Of a stretch of 64,000 bases of DNA, positions 8,589 through 17,164 are shown one piece after another. The notes under the pieces are model-generated. The model was not told where the DNA came from and did not search any database. It worked only from the letters and a program-made list of their open reading frames with translations. Each line of letters starts with the position of its first letter. Position 1 is the first letter of the stretch. The translations under genes and the position numbers were made by a program. This DNA comes from JASHVB01 sp035508435 (GTDB lineage: Bacteria; Pseudomonadota; Alphaproteobacteria; Acetobacterales; Acetobacteraceae). The DNA is taken from NCBI GenBank assembly GCA_035508435.1, contig DATJNA010000136.1:1-64000 (forward strand), given 5' to 3'.

Positions 8589-9959
8589 TCACGCCGCAAC
8601 CGCGATTAGCTCCATCCCGGAGTAGTTGAACGGCGGCCAGCTTCGTTGCCCGACGCCCAGGGTGAGCGGCAGAACCGCGACCTCCACCGTCGGCGTTTCC
8701 AGGGCACGGATCGCCCCCGTTACGTCGAAACGCGGCGCGGTATCGGGGAACACGGCGGGGCTGTGGACCGGCCCCACGGCGAGCGCGCCGATGCTGATCC
8801 ATGACGTGGCGTCGCCTGGGCGGCCGATGCAAATTTCCACCGACAAGGGACGGTCCCCCGGTTCGACGCCGCTGAAGCACAGCACGCAACGCGCGGCGGC
8901 GGGCGGCACGGTCAGCACGGCGCCCGCTAATCGAGGTCCCGCGACATTCGCCGGCACAGCATCGCTGCCCGGTGCCGCACCATCGCGCAGCACGGCGAGG
9001 GTGTCGTACCCATAGCCGAGCCGCCGCGTGTCCAGCACGTCAGCCATCGGCACGGCGACAATCGTGCCGTCGAGCCACGGGAACAGGAACTGCTTCTGGA
9101 TGAAGTCGCGATCGGTGGGCTCGGTTGCCCGGCGCGCAGGATCCTGGCGCCAGATCTCCCACAACCGGTCGAGGTTGCCGTGATGCGCGAAGAACACCGG
9201 ATCGAACGCGGCCATCGCCAGTCCGGTCATATCTCCGGTCGCGCCGTCCGTCGCCTCGCCGCCGACATAGTTATGAATCGCGTTATGCGGGATGGTCTCC
9301 ATTCGGCTGCGGCCATGCCAGTTGCCCGAATTCGGCTTGGCCATGCCACCGAAGCTGCCGGGGATGGCATCGGCGATGCGAGCAGTGAAGACCCGTGCTT
9401 CCAGCGCCGCGACTCCGAGTGGTGCACGGCCGGGATCGAACAACAGTCGGTCCACCTCCACCGGGCGTAGTTCGCGGTCCGGCGTGTAGCGCACCGCGTG
9501 GGCCAGCGCGCTGCCGGGGCGCGTGAACGGCGCGGGGATGCGGCGGTCAGTGCTCCAGTTCCAATAGGGCAGCGCGAGCGTCGCGTCGCCCGAGAGAGCC
9601 TGAAGCTTCCACTCGGTCACGGCCAGAAACGCGCGATGCCACGGCAGGAACCACCAGCAGCCGTGCACCTGCGCGGGGTCGTCGTTCGCCACTGTGGAGC
9701 AAACGTGCGTGTGGGCCAGCGCGTTGACGCGCCAGCCCTTCGGATCGGATGGATCGCGCTGCGAGCGGCGCTGCATCTCGCTGATCGTCGCCTCCAGCAG
9801 CGCGAGCTGCCGAGGCGGCACCAGCGTGATGTCCTGGCGGATCGGCCGCCGCGCCAAAGCAGCCGGTGCGGCGAGCCCGGTCGCGATAGCGGCACCGGCA
9901 ACTGCGAGGCCCGACAGGATGCCGCGCCGAAGCATCACGCGAGTTAGTGGCCGAGCCAT
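8589..9959 (-). CDS. Tat-exported tyrosinase (polyphenol oxidase)
   Basis: The 456-residue protein is a type-3 copper oxidase. CuA ligands are likely His83 or His85, then His99 and His108 (the last in WWFLPWHRAF), with Cys87 placed for a His-Cys thioether. CuB ligands are His225 and His229 (PHNAIHNYVGG) plus His259 or His260 (DPVFFAHHGNLDRLW). A PPO1-type segment with FPWLDG and LDTRRLGYGYD follows. Residues 10-36 form a twin-arginine-like signal (LRRGIL plus a hydrophobic stretch ending ALA), which fits export of a folded copper enzyme. The start has AAGGGA just upstream. Such enzymes oxidise phenols to quinones. The gene is monocistronic, with a palindrome just upstream. Confidence 0.9.
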   Translation of the reverse strand: MARPLTRVMLRRGILSGLAVAGAAIATGLAAPAALARRPIRQDITLVPPRQLALLEATISEMQRRSQRDPSDPKGWRVNALAHTHVCSTVANDDPAQVHGCWWFLPWHRAFLAVTEWKLQALSGDATLALPYWNWSTDRRIPAPFTRPGSALAHAVRYTPDRELRPVEVDRLLFDPGRAPLGVAALEARVFTARIADAIPGSFGGMAKPNSGNWHGRSRMETIPHNAIHNYVGGEATDGATGDMTGLAMAAFDPVFFAHHGNLDRLWEIWRQDPARRATEPTDRDFIQKQFLFPWLDGTIVAVPMADVLDTRRLGYGYDTLAVLRDGAAPGSDAVPANVAGPRLAGAVLTVPPAAARCVLCFSGVEPGDRPLSVEICIGRPGDATSWISIGALAVGPVHSPAVFPDTAPRFDVTGAIRALETPTVEVAVLPLTLGVGQRSWPPFNYSGMELIAVAA

Positions 9960-9976
9960 GGTCCCTTGCCAGAGAG

Positions 9977-9995
9977 CAACAATGGCCGATTGTTG
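9977..9995. promoter_or_regulatory. Palindromic operator candidate upstream of the tyrosinase gene
   Basis: CAACAAT and ATTGTTG form a perfect 7-bp inverted repeat with a 5-base spacer, starting 17 bases before the tyrosinase ATG on the minus strand. It is AT-rich in a GC-rich setting and lacks a terminator-like tail, so a dimeric repressor site is likelier than a hairpin. The binding protein is not identified. Confidence 0.35.
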
Positions 9996-10277
9996 TGCCG
10001 GTTGGTGGCTTCGAGGCAAGCCGTTCAGGCAGGCCGTCTCGGCAGTCGTTGGGCGCCGGCCTGGACGCGTCCGTTGCAATGAACCCGGCGATCCGGTCGA
10101 ACCTCAGAACAACTGGCGGCAGCGCGCGGTCCACCGTTTGATATTGCTGGCCAACCGTCACAAAAATGTCATAGCATGTGATCTGGTTCACAGCCGTGCG
10201 TTGGTCGGCCAACGCACGCTGGTCCCACCAATCCCGGGCCGCGCGTCCGGCCAGGGTAAACAGGGAGCCCGTTCGCC

Positions 10278-10481
10278 ATGCCACTCGCCACAGCGATAAA
10301 CGCCGGCCGTCCGGGTTTTGCTTCCCGGTCCGTCGCGCCAGCCGCAGCATTGCTCCGCCTGCGCCGGTTGCTGGAGCGCCATCGCCAGCGCCGCCTTGAC
10401 CGCATGGTCGCAGCAACGCTGATCGGGATCGACCATCCAGGCCTGATCGAGGACTACCGGACCGCCAGCCGGCGGTTCTGA
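10278..10481 (+). CDS. Small basic hypothetical protein
   Basis: A 67-residue frame begins at an ATG preceded by AGGGAGC with about nine bases of spacing. The product is arginine-rich in the middle (LRLRRLLERHRQRRLDRM) and ends GIDHPGLIEDYRTASRRF. The helical, arginine-rich centre recalls the short DUF1127-like proteins of alphaproteobacteria, but I cannot make a firm match. It is the only coding-like frame in the 675 bases between the divergent tyrosinase and ABC genes. The rest of that gap holds the operator-like palindrome and no other feature I can support. Confidence 0.35.
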   Translation: MPLATAINAGRPGFASRSVAPAAALLRLRRLLERHRQRRLDRMVAATLIGIDHPGLIEDYRTASRRF

Positions 10482-10634
10482 GCGCGAGCGCAGACGAACG
10501 CCAAGCGACCGAGATGACCCCCCGAGCGGCCTGAGCCCTCGCGGCAAGAGCGGCTGCGACGCAAAAATCCCTGCCGTCCGCGCCGGTGGCAAGCATTGTT
10601 GCGCGTGTGGCCGCGTGGCACTGTCCGCCGCGCC

Positions 10635-11756
10635 ATGGCCACTCTCGAACTGATCGGGCTGCGCAAGAGCTTCGGCGACACCCACGTGCTGCACGGCGTC
10701 GACCTCGCGCTCGCCAACGGCGAGATGCTGGTGATCGTCGGGGCCTCCGGCTGCGGCAAGTCCACGCTCCTGCGCCTGGTTGCTGGCCTGGAAACGCCCA
10801 CCGCCGGCAGCATTCTGCTGGACGGCCAGGAAATTTCTGGGCGCGATCCCGCCCAGCGCGACATGGCCATGGTGTTCCAGAACTACGCACTCTACCCGCA
10901 TATGAGCGTGTTCGAGAACATGGCCTATGGCCTGCGCATCCGCGGCATGGCACGCGACGAAATCCGCCGCCGGGTCGACCAGGCCGCCGCATTGCTCGGC
11001 TTGCAACCCATGCTTGCCCGCAGGCCGCGCCAGCTCTCCGGCGGGCAGCGTCAGCGCGTCGCCATGGGCCGAGCCATCGTCCGCGATCCCAAGCTGTTCC
11101 TGTTCGACGAGCCGCTGTCCAATCTGGACGCCAAGCTGCGCGTCCAGATGCGCGCCGAGATCCGCCGCCTGCAGCGCCGCCTGGACGTGACCAGCCTCTA
11201 CGTCACCCACGACCAGGTAGAGGCGATGACGCTTGGCGACCGCCTGCTGGTGCTGCACCAGGGCCGCCCGGCCCAACTCGCAACGCCCCTGGACGTGTTC
11301 GAGCGCCCCGCGGACACCTACGTCGCGACCTTCATCGGCGCCCCGGCGATGAACTTGCTCCCCGCCACCCTGTCGCATCAGGGCACCGCCGCCCGGCTCG
11401 CCGCCGGCCCGCTGCTGCGCTTCCCCGACGGGCGTCGCGAGGGCGCCGATGGCCGGCCGCTCACTGTCGGCATCCGGCCGGAACATCTCGTGCTCCGCGA
11501 GGGCGGCCTGACACTTGAGGTGGACCTGATCGAGCCTCTTGGCTCCGAAACGCTGGTGCATGGCCATCTACCCGGCGCGCCGGCAGACACGCTGGTGATG
11601 AAACTGCCCGGCCACGCGCCACCGGGCGAGCGTCTGCCCGTGACCGTTCCCCCCGACTATATCCACGTGTTCGATGCCGGGTCCGGACGGCGGATCGAGC
11701 CGATCGCGGCGGAAAATGCGCCGCCGCGGGTTGCCGCGTCGCAGTCCGCCGTTTAG
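10635..11756 (+). CDS. ABC transporter ATP-binding protein, UgpC/MalK type
   Basis: The 373-residue ATPase has Walker A GASGCGKST near residue 36, the Q-loop VFQNYALYPHM, signature LSGGQRQRVA, Walker B LFLFDEPLSNLD and the H-loop THDQ. Its C-terminal third is a TOBE/OB-fold domain (VGIRPEH and onward), the regulatory domain of CUT1 sugar and glycerol-3-phosphate importers. FIGAPAMN is typical of this branch. No permease or binding protein is adjacent, so it probably serves importers encoded elsewhere, as MsiK-like shared ATPases do. ATG 10635 gives the family N-terminus MATLELIGLRKSFG. Confidence 0.88.
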   Translation: MATLELIGLRKSFGDTHVLHGVDLALANGEMLVIVGASGCGKSTLLRLVAGLETPTAGSILLDGQEISGRDPAQRDMAMVFQNYALYPHMSVFENMAYGLRIRGMARDEIRRRVDQAAALLGLQPMLARRPRQLSGGQRQRVAMGRAIVRDPKLFLFDEPLSNLDAKLRVQMRAEIRRLQRRLDVTSLYVTHDQVEAMTLGDRLLVLHQGRPAQLATPLDVFERPADTYVATFIGAPAMNLLPATLSHQGTAARLAAGPLLRFPDGRREGADGRPLTVGIRPEHLVLREGGLTLEVDLIEPLGSETLVHGHLPGAPADTLVMKLPGHAPPGERLPVTVPPDYIHVFDAGSGRRIEPIAAENAPPRVAASQSAV

Positions 11757-11823
11757 GGTCGCCGATAGTTGCAACAAAACGAGTCGCGCCTCTATGGCCG
11801 CCCAGCCGGCGACTACTGTCCCC

Positions 11824-12333
11824 ATGATCAGCCCGGCCGAGATGCAGATTCTGATCTCCCGCGCCGGTTTGGTGTTGAATCCGGGGCAGATGGCCGACCT
11901 GGTGCTTGCCTGGCGGCAGGTTGCGGGGCTGATCGCCGCCATTCCGCAGGGGCGGAAGCTGACCGACGACATGGCGTTGACTTTCCGCCTGCCGCCGCCT
12001 GCCGGCGCCACATCCGCAAGCCGGGCCGCCGACAAGCAGACGCGCGCCGAGGTGGACGGCGGGTCGGTCCGGCGGACCGGCCAGGCGGCTCGCACGGCGC
12101 CCCGGAAACCTGCGCCAAAGTCGGCCCGTAGCGCCGCGGCCGGCCCGGCACTGAAGGCAGCCACCGCTCGTTCGCCGAAGACAGCCGCCAGCCGGGCGCG
12201 GAAGCCCGCCACGAAGAACACAGCGGCTGCGGCCCACACGACGGCCGCGAAGGCGGCAGCGGCCAAGTCGTCGGCGCGCGCCAAGGTGAAATTGAAGGCA
12301 CCGACGCGGCGTCCCGCGTCTCGCAGGCGATGA
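11824..12333 (+). CDS. AtzG-like protein with a histone-H1-like tail
   Basis: Residues 1-52 (ISPAEMQILISRAG, then LVLAWRQVAGLIAAIP) resemble the short DUF4089/AtzG family, whose members pair with AtzE-type amidases. Residues from about 60 to 169 are a disordered stretch of Lys, Arg, Ala and Pro with repeated AAK, SAR and RKP units, like bacterial H1 or AlgP tails. AtzG proteins are normally just the first domain. The stop overlaps the amidase start as ATGA at 12330-12333, so the two are translationally coupled. An in-frame ATG at 11794 would add ten residues; neither start has a clear Shine-Dalgarno site. The low-complexity tail may be structural or nucleic-acid-binding, and its role is unknown. 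Confidence 0.6.
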   Translation: MISPAEMQILISRAGLVLNPGQMADLVLAWRQVAGLIAAIPQGRKLTDDMALTFRLPPPAGATSASRAADKQTRAEVDGGSVRRTGQAARTAPRKPAPKSARSAAAGPALKAATARSPKTAASRARKPATKNTAAAAHTTAAKAAAAKSSARAKVKLKAPTRRPASRRR

Positions 12334-13724
12334 CGGGCGGCTCCCCGCCCTTCCTCTCCATTGCCGATGCCAGCCGGCTGATCGCGGCGAAGAAGCTTTC
12401 CCCCGTCGAACTGACGCGCGCCCTGCTGGCGCGCATCGCCGCCGTGGATCCGCAAATCAACGCGTTCCTGCTGGTGACCGAGCGCCAGGCGCTCGCCGCT
12501 GCCCGCGCCGCGGAGCGGGCCATCGCGGCGGGGCGGCGTGGGCCACTGCTGGGCATTCCGGTCGGCTACAAGGACATCTACGAAACTGCTGGGGTGCGCA
12601 CCACCGCGCATTCCCGCATCCTGGCCGAGAACGTTCCGGAGGAGGATGCCGAGACCGTCCGCCGCCTGCACGCCGCCGGTGCGGTGATGCTCGGCAAGCT
12701 CGCGACCCATGAGTTTGCGATCGGCGGCCCAGCCTTTGACCTGCCCTGGCCGCCGGCCCGCAATCCCTGGGATGTCAGGCGCTTCACCGGCGGTTCGTCG
12801 TCAGGTTCAGGCGCAGCGGTGGCCGCTGGCCTGGTGCTCGGCGCGCTGGGATCGGATACCGGCGGCTCCATCCGGCTTCCGGCTGCCTATTGCGGTATCG
12901 CCGGGCTGAAGCCCACGCCTGGCCTAGTGTCCCGTCGCGGCGTCATTCCGCTGGCCCCAAGCCTCGACACTGCCGGCCCGATGGCTTGGACCGCGCAGGA
13001 CTGCGCCATCTTGCTCGATGCCCTGGCCGGGTACGATCCCTCGGATCCGGCGTCCGTGCCCGGTCCGTTCGTGTCCTACGCAAGCGGCCTGGATGCGCCG
13101 CTGAAGGGCCTGCGCGTCGGCCTGCTGCGCCGATTCTACGAGCATGACGTGCCCGGCTCCCCCGAGGTGCTGCAGATGATGGCTCGCGCCGCGTCCACGC
13201 TGCGCAGCCTCGGCTGCCGCGTGACGGAAGCGTCACTGCCCTCGGTGCAGGACTACAACGCGGTCGGGCGGGTGATCATATCCGCCGAGGCCTACGCCCT
13301 GCACGAGGCGACGTTGAAGACCCGCCTTTCCGACTTCTCGCGGGTGTTCCGGGTGCGGGTGCTGGCCGGCGCGCTGATCCGCGCCGCGGACTACATCGCC
13401 GCGCAGCGCCGCCGCACCGACCTGATCGCCGAGACCGCCCGCGTGTTCGAGCGCTTCGATGTGCTGGTCGCGCCGCCCACCGCCGGCGCTCCGCCGCCGC
13501 TGACCGAGCAACGTCCCGACGACGGCTTCTCCCGCCCGTTGCTGACCACGGTGGCGAACGTGGCAGCGATCCCATCGCTGGTGGTCTGCGGCGGGTTTAC
13601 CGCCACGGGGCTGCCGCTGGGGCTGGAGATCCTCGGCCCGGCCTGGGGCGACGCGATGGTTTTGCGCGTCGGCCACCAGTTCGAACAAGCCGCGGGATTG
13701 CGCGGCAGGCGGCCGGAATTGTGA
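12330..13724 (+). CDS. Amidase-signature enzyme, AtzE/GatA-like
   Basis: The 464-residue protein has the Ser-cisSer-Lys amidase machinery: Lys81 in VGYKDIYE, the glycine/serine loop FTGGSSSGSG at 152-161, and nucleophile Ser180 in SDTGGSIRLP. The whole protein matches the amidase-signature family in length. Partnership with the overlapping AtzG-like gene points to the AtzE branch, which hydrolyses 1-carboxybiuret-like or other small amides in an AtzE-AtzG complex. GatB and GatC are absent nearby, so a transamidosome role is unlikely. It is the last gene of the pair and is followed by a 215-base gap with no recognisable feature. Confidence 0.85.
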   Translation: MTGGSPPFLSIADASRLIAAKKLSPVELTRALLARIAAVDPQINAFLLVTERQALAAARAAERAIAAGRRGPLLGIPVGYKDIYETAGVRTTAHSRILAENVPEEDAETVRRLHAAGAVMLGKLATHEFAIGGPAFDLPWPPARNPWDVRRFTGGSSSGSGAAVAAGLVLGALGSDTGGSIRLPAAYCGIAGLKPTPGLVSRRGVIPLAPSLDTAGPMAWTAQDCAILLDALAGYDPSDPASVPGPFVSYASGLDAPLKGLRVGLLRRFYEHDVPGSPEVLQMMARAASTLRSLGCRVTEASLPSVQDYNAVGRVIISAEAYALHEATLKTRLSDFSRVFRVRVLAGALIRAADYIAAQRRRTDLIAETARVFERFDVLVAPPTAGAPPPLTEQRPDDGFSRPLLTTVANVAAIPSLVVCGGFTATGLPLGLEILGPAWGDAMVLRVGHQFEQAAGLRGRRPEL

Positions 13725-13939
13725 CGCCGCGGCGGTGACAGGCATTTGGCCGCGACCGGTCTGCCGACCGGTGGGTCCACGCACCTGACGGCCTCCTGAA
13801 CCGGCGCCGTCGGGTATCCCAGGAGATCGGCAACCCCCGTTCTGACCGCAACACCGAGCGGCCCCACTTGTGGCAATGTACGGGTCATGTATCGATTTCG
13901 GCCAACCTTAGGTTGTGCCGGATCGGAGACGTCGCTGGC

Positions 13940-14833
13940 ATGGACGGCAACTGGCCCGCTGCCATCATCCTTGCGCTTGCCGCCACGCTTGCGCCGGCCT
14001 ACCTGCCAGCATCGGCACAAGTCGTCGCGATCCGCCCCAGCGCTCCCGACATTGGCACACCGCAGATCATCGGCGGCAAGCAGGTCGGGGCAACCGAGTA
14101 TCCCGCCACTTGGGTCTTTCAAGCGGGGCGCTTGGGCTGCACCGCGACTGCGATCGGGCCAGAAACGATACTGACTGCCGCGCATTGCATTGCAGATACG
14201 CCCCTGGGCGCCGTGCAAACCGCGGCGGGATCAATCGACCTGACATGCACCTCATACCCAGGATGGACCGATCGATATCCCCAGACCACCTCCACGTATG
14301 ATATCGCGCTCTGCCTGGACACTGATAAGAAAATTCCGCGAATCCCGCTGGAGAGCGATACGACTTACGAGCGCGTCAGTCTGGTCTCCGACGAGATAGC
14401 GCCGAAGACTCAAGTGACACTGCTTGGCTATGGCTGCACATCGGATCCCAACAAGAACGGCTATTTGTACGCGGGCACTGCGATTACAACCCGAAAGGAC
14501 GCCGGCGCGTATGTGATTGTCGGGGCCGGTGAGGTCCAGTTCTGTCCCGGCGACAGCGGTGGCGCGGTTTATCGCGAGATTGGCAGTTACCGCCGCGAAA
14601 TCGCTGGTATCGCGTCGCGCGGCGACAGTACCACGTCCTGGATAACGCAAACAGCAGCGAGCGACGTGGCGCACTTCCTGCGCCGCTGGTCGCAACATCA
14701 TGCGATCTGCGGTATCAACGCGCCGAAGGGCATGTGCCATGACTGGCCGGCGAGCGGCTGTTGCGGCCGCGTGGTACCGCTCGACGCTTGCCGCCACCGC
14801 ACTCGTGGCGCTGACGGCGTATTGCAGAGCTGA
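13940..14833 (+). CDS. Exported chymotrypsin-fold (S1) serine protease
   Basis: The 297-residue precursor has a signal peptide over residues 1-27 ending ASAQ. The mature-like IIGGKQVG motif lies at about residues 42-49, followed by His82 (TAAHC), Asp121 (TYDIAL) and Ser206 (CPGDSGG), a complete S1 triad. The residue before IIGG is Gln rather than Arg or Lys. The S1-pocket position six residues before the catalytic Ser is Gln rather than trypsin's Asp. Processing and specificity are therefore not those of trypsin. Cysteines suit the H-loop disulfide. The C-terminal 32 codons overlap the next gene. This stretch is AT-richer than its neighbours. Confidence 0.85.
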   Translation: MDGNWPAAIILALAATLAPAYLPASAQVVAIRPSAPDIGTPQIIGGKQVGATEYPATWVFQAGRLGCTATAIGPETILTAAHCIADTPLGAVQTAAGSIDLTCTSYPGWTDRYPQTTSTYDIALCLDTDKKIPRIPLESDTTYERVSLVSDEIAPKTQVTLLGYGCTSDPNKNGYLYAGTAITTRKDAGAYVIVGAGEVQFCPGDSGGAVYREIGSYRREIAGIASRGDSTTSWITQTAASDVAHFLRRWSQHHAICGINAPKGMCHDWPASGCCGRVVPLDACRHRTRGADGVLQS

Positions 14834-17099
14834 CACGTCACCCGGTGCAGTTTTTCTGCCCAACCAGATCGCACCCAAAGCGGTGCAGAAGATTGCTGAA
14901 GTCGGCGTACCGGAGATACGGGAGCTGAAGACAGGCACCTCTCTTGCCCAGGAGATTGTCAATCGGTGCGGGACGCTCAATCCGGTCTACGTGATGCAAT
15001 TGCTGGATGCCAACAAGCCCGCAAGCGTGAGACGATTACTGGTCGACAACAAGGTTGCTGATGCGAACCCATCTCGCCTCGACGACAGAGTTGCCAAGGC
15101 GGACCTCGAGGTCGCGGATATTGCCAGCCTCCGCACCGACCGGCTTGTGGTATTCCCAGCCTGTGCGCGTGCGCCAACCACCGGCGTCGCAATCGTCGGC
15201 CCGCAGCAGAACATTGCGAGGATCGCCAGCAGTAACGACATACCGTTCTACCCATCAGCCTTGGTCCAACCGCCGCAGAAGAACGGCAAACCGGCGGCGG
15301 GCCCAGTATTGAACAATACGGTTTTTGAGTACCTGAAAACCACGCTCGAAGTGTTGGACAAGAAGGGCATTGATGATCCCAGCGTTATGCCGTGGCTTCG
15401 CAAGTACTTCGCCGTGCTCAACGCCCAGGTCGTACGTAGCCAGGGACTGAACCCTACCGCGTTGCAGCCGGGTACACAGATAGCCGTTCCGGCACTGTCA
15501 GCTCAGTGGAGCTCGGTCTCGCTGAAGGCGGACGTCAATTCTGCGCAGGTCATCCATGAGCAGGATAGAACACTAAAGGCGACTGACCCTGGCGGGAACA
15601 ATTTGACGCAGCAGCAGCGGCTGGCGAAGCTGCCGGACGAGCCTGCCCGGCCGGGACAGTTCGCCAGCCTGGTGGGCGGTGTGGACTCCGAGGATGCGAA
15701 AACAATAGGCAATTGTCAGGGGTTGGCTGGCAAGCGATGGGACTGGCCGTTCGACATCGGTGCAATGTTGCAGGTGCTGGCATTGAACCGAGAGCAAAGA
15801 TTGTCGCATTCCCCTCCGTTGGGCACCGTTCCAATCCTCATTCTGGACACCGGGATAGATCCGTCCCTGGTAGGCCATCAGGCGATCCCGGATAACTACG
15901 TCGATTGGGTGCCGCCGCTGGCGCCGCTGGCCGGCGCCGTCAGGGGATCGTCGGAAAACCTCGTGTTGGGCGTCAATCTGGCGGAATACAGGAACGACCC
16001 GACACCCGCTACCGGCTATGCCGAACGTTTGCACGGCATTGGCGTTGCCGGCGCGGCGATCGGCAGCAGGCAGTTCGAGAGCCTGCGCCGGCTGCTCAAG
16101 CCGGAACTGGTGAAGATCGCCTTCGCCAATATAGTTGGGCAGCAGAATGGCAGGTCTCAGATCGAGGCGACGCAACTTTCCCAGGCGTTCAGCTTCGCCT
16201 TGGACCGGATGATTCCGATAATCAACGCCAGTTTCAGTCTGGCAGAGCAATATCCCATATTCGAGCAAGCCATGAAGGCTTACGGCGACGGTAATGGATT
16301 GCTGGTCGTTGCCGCGGGCAACGACCTGGGCCAGGAACGAGACCTGGAGGCTTATCGGTCGTGGCCGGCATCATATGGGGGAAACCCGCAGAACAGCCCC
16401 GGCGGAGCCGTGATCACGGTAGGAGCCCACGACGGCGACGGGGAAATTTCGCCATTCTCCAAGCGGGGTGAAGACTTTGTCGACCTTCTGGCACCTGGCT
16501 GTAAGATACCGACCTACACCGGTGCTGTCGCCGGAGCCAAGCTCAGCATCGTGCCCGATGATCCGGCCGGTACATCGTTTGCCACGCCGCTGGTTTCCTT
16601 TGTTGCAGCCCTGCTCGAGGCGGAGGATACCAGACTTGGCGCTCATTGCGTGAAGGCGCGCCTGATCGTATCGGTGGATGAGAAGCCAGCCCTAAAACAT
16701 CTGGTATGGTCGCGCGGCATACTGAATGCCTGGAAGGCGCTGGCGATATATAATGATGTCGTGACCGTCGCCGACAAGGCGCGGCAGCCGACGTCACGCA
16801 TCGGTCATTTTATCTCGCCTCCCCGGCTGTTGCGCCTTTGCGGCGATGATATCGATGTGGGCCGGTTGCGAAAGCTGACACTCACGCCTGGCACTGATCC
16901 GAATCAGTTTACCGTGCGGAAGTGGCTGCTGGAGGACCAAAGAAGGCCGGATGCCATGAGGCGCACCCCGGCCTGCCGCACGGCCCCAGGCGATGATCTG
17001 GATGCGAACCTCGATCTCACCGACTCGGCCAGCGGCGAGACGATGCAGATCGAGGTAAGATCGATACGGGATTGGGTGCCGCCTGTGCATACGTTTTGA
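14739..17099 (+). CDS. Exported subtilase (S8) with a large N-terminal region
   Basis: The 786-residue protein starts MTGRRAAVAAAWYRS with a hydrophobic signal-like segment to about residue 32. GAAGGG precedes ATG 14739 at a good distance. The catalytic residues are all present: Asp370 in LILDTGID, His432 in RLHGIGVAG, Asn in VAAGND, and Ser613 in GTSFATP. About 340 residues precede the catalytic domain, far more than a standard propeptide; they include a LysM-like LNPTALQPGTQIAVP. About 130 residues follow it, with no recognised domain. The gene overlaps the upstream S1 protease by 95 bases and is followed 65 bases later by a lipoprotein gene. Confidence 0.85.
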   Translation: MTGRRAAVAAAWYRSTLAATALVALTAYCRADTSPGAVFLPNQIAPKAVQKIAEVGVPEIRELKTGTSLAQEIVNRCGTLNPVYVMQLLDANKPASVRRLLVDNKVADANPSRLDDRVAKADLEVADIASLRTDRLVVFPACARAPTTGVAIVGPQQNIARIASSNDIPFYPSALVQPPQKNGKPAAGPVLNNTVFEYLKTTLEVLDKKGIDDPSVMPWLRKYFAVLNAQVVRSQGLNPTALQPGTQIAVPALSAQWSSVSLKADVNSAQVIHEQDRTLKATDPGGNNLTQQQRLAKLPDEPARPGQFASLVGGVDSEDAKTIGNCQGLAGKRWDWPFDIGAMLQVLALNREQRLSHSPPLGTVPILILDTGIDPSLVGHQAIPDNYVDWVPPLAPLAGAVRGSSENLVLGVNLAEYRNDPTPATGYAERLHGIGVAGAAIGSRQFESLRRLLKPELVKIAFANIVGQQNGRSQIEATQLSQAFSFALDRMIPIINASFSLAEQYPIFEQAMKAYGDGNGLLVVAAGNDLGQERDLEAYRSWPASYGGNPQNSPGGAVITVGAHDGDGEISPFSKRGEDFVDLLAPGCKIPTYTGAVAGAKLSIVPDDPAGTSFATPLVSFVAALLEAEDTRLGAHCVKARLIVSVDEKPALKHLVWSRGILNAWKALAIYNDVVTVADKARQPTSRIGHFISPPRLLRLCGDDIDVGRLRKLTLTPGTDPNQFTVRKWLLEDQRRPDAMRRTPACRTAPGDDLDANLDLTDSASGETMQIEVRSIRDWVPPVHTF

Positions 17100-17164
17100 T
17101 GATTCCGTCTCACCGGGACCGGCCTCGCATCGTCCCGAAGTGGCGGCTTAGCAGAGGGGAAACT

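Noticed and set aside
9547..10992. A 481-codon minus-strand frame spanning the tyrosinase upstream region and the ABC gene
   Set aside because: It crosses two real genes in the wrong phase and has low-complexity Arg/Gly/Ala composition.
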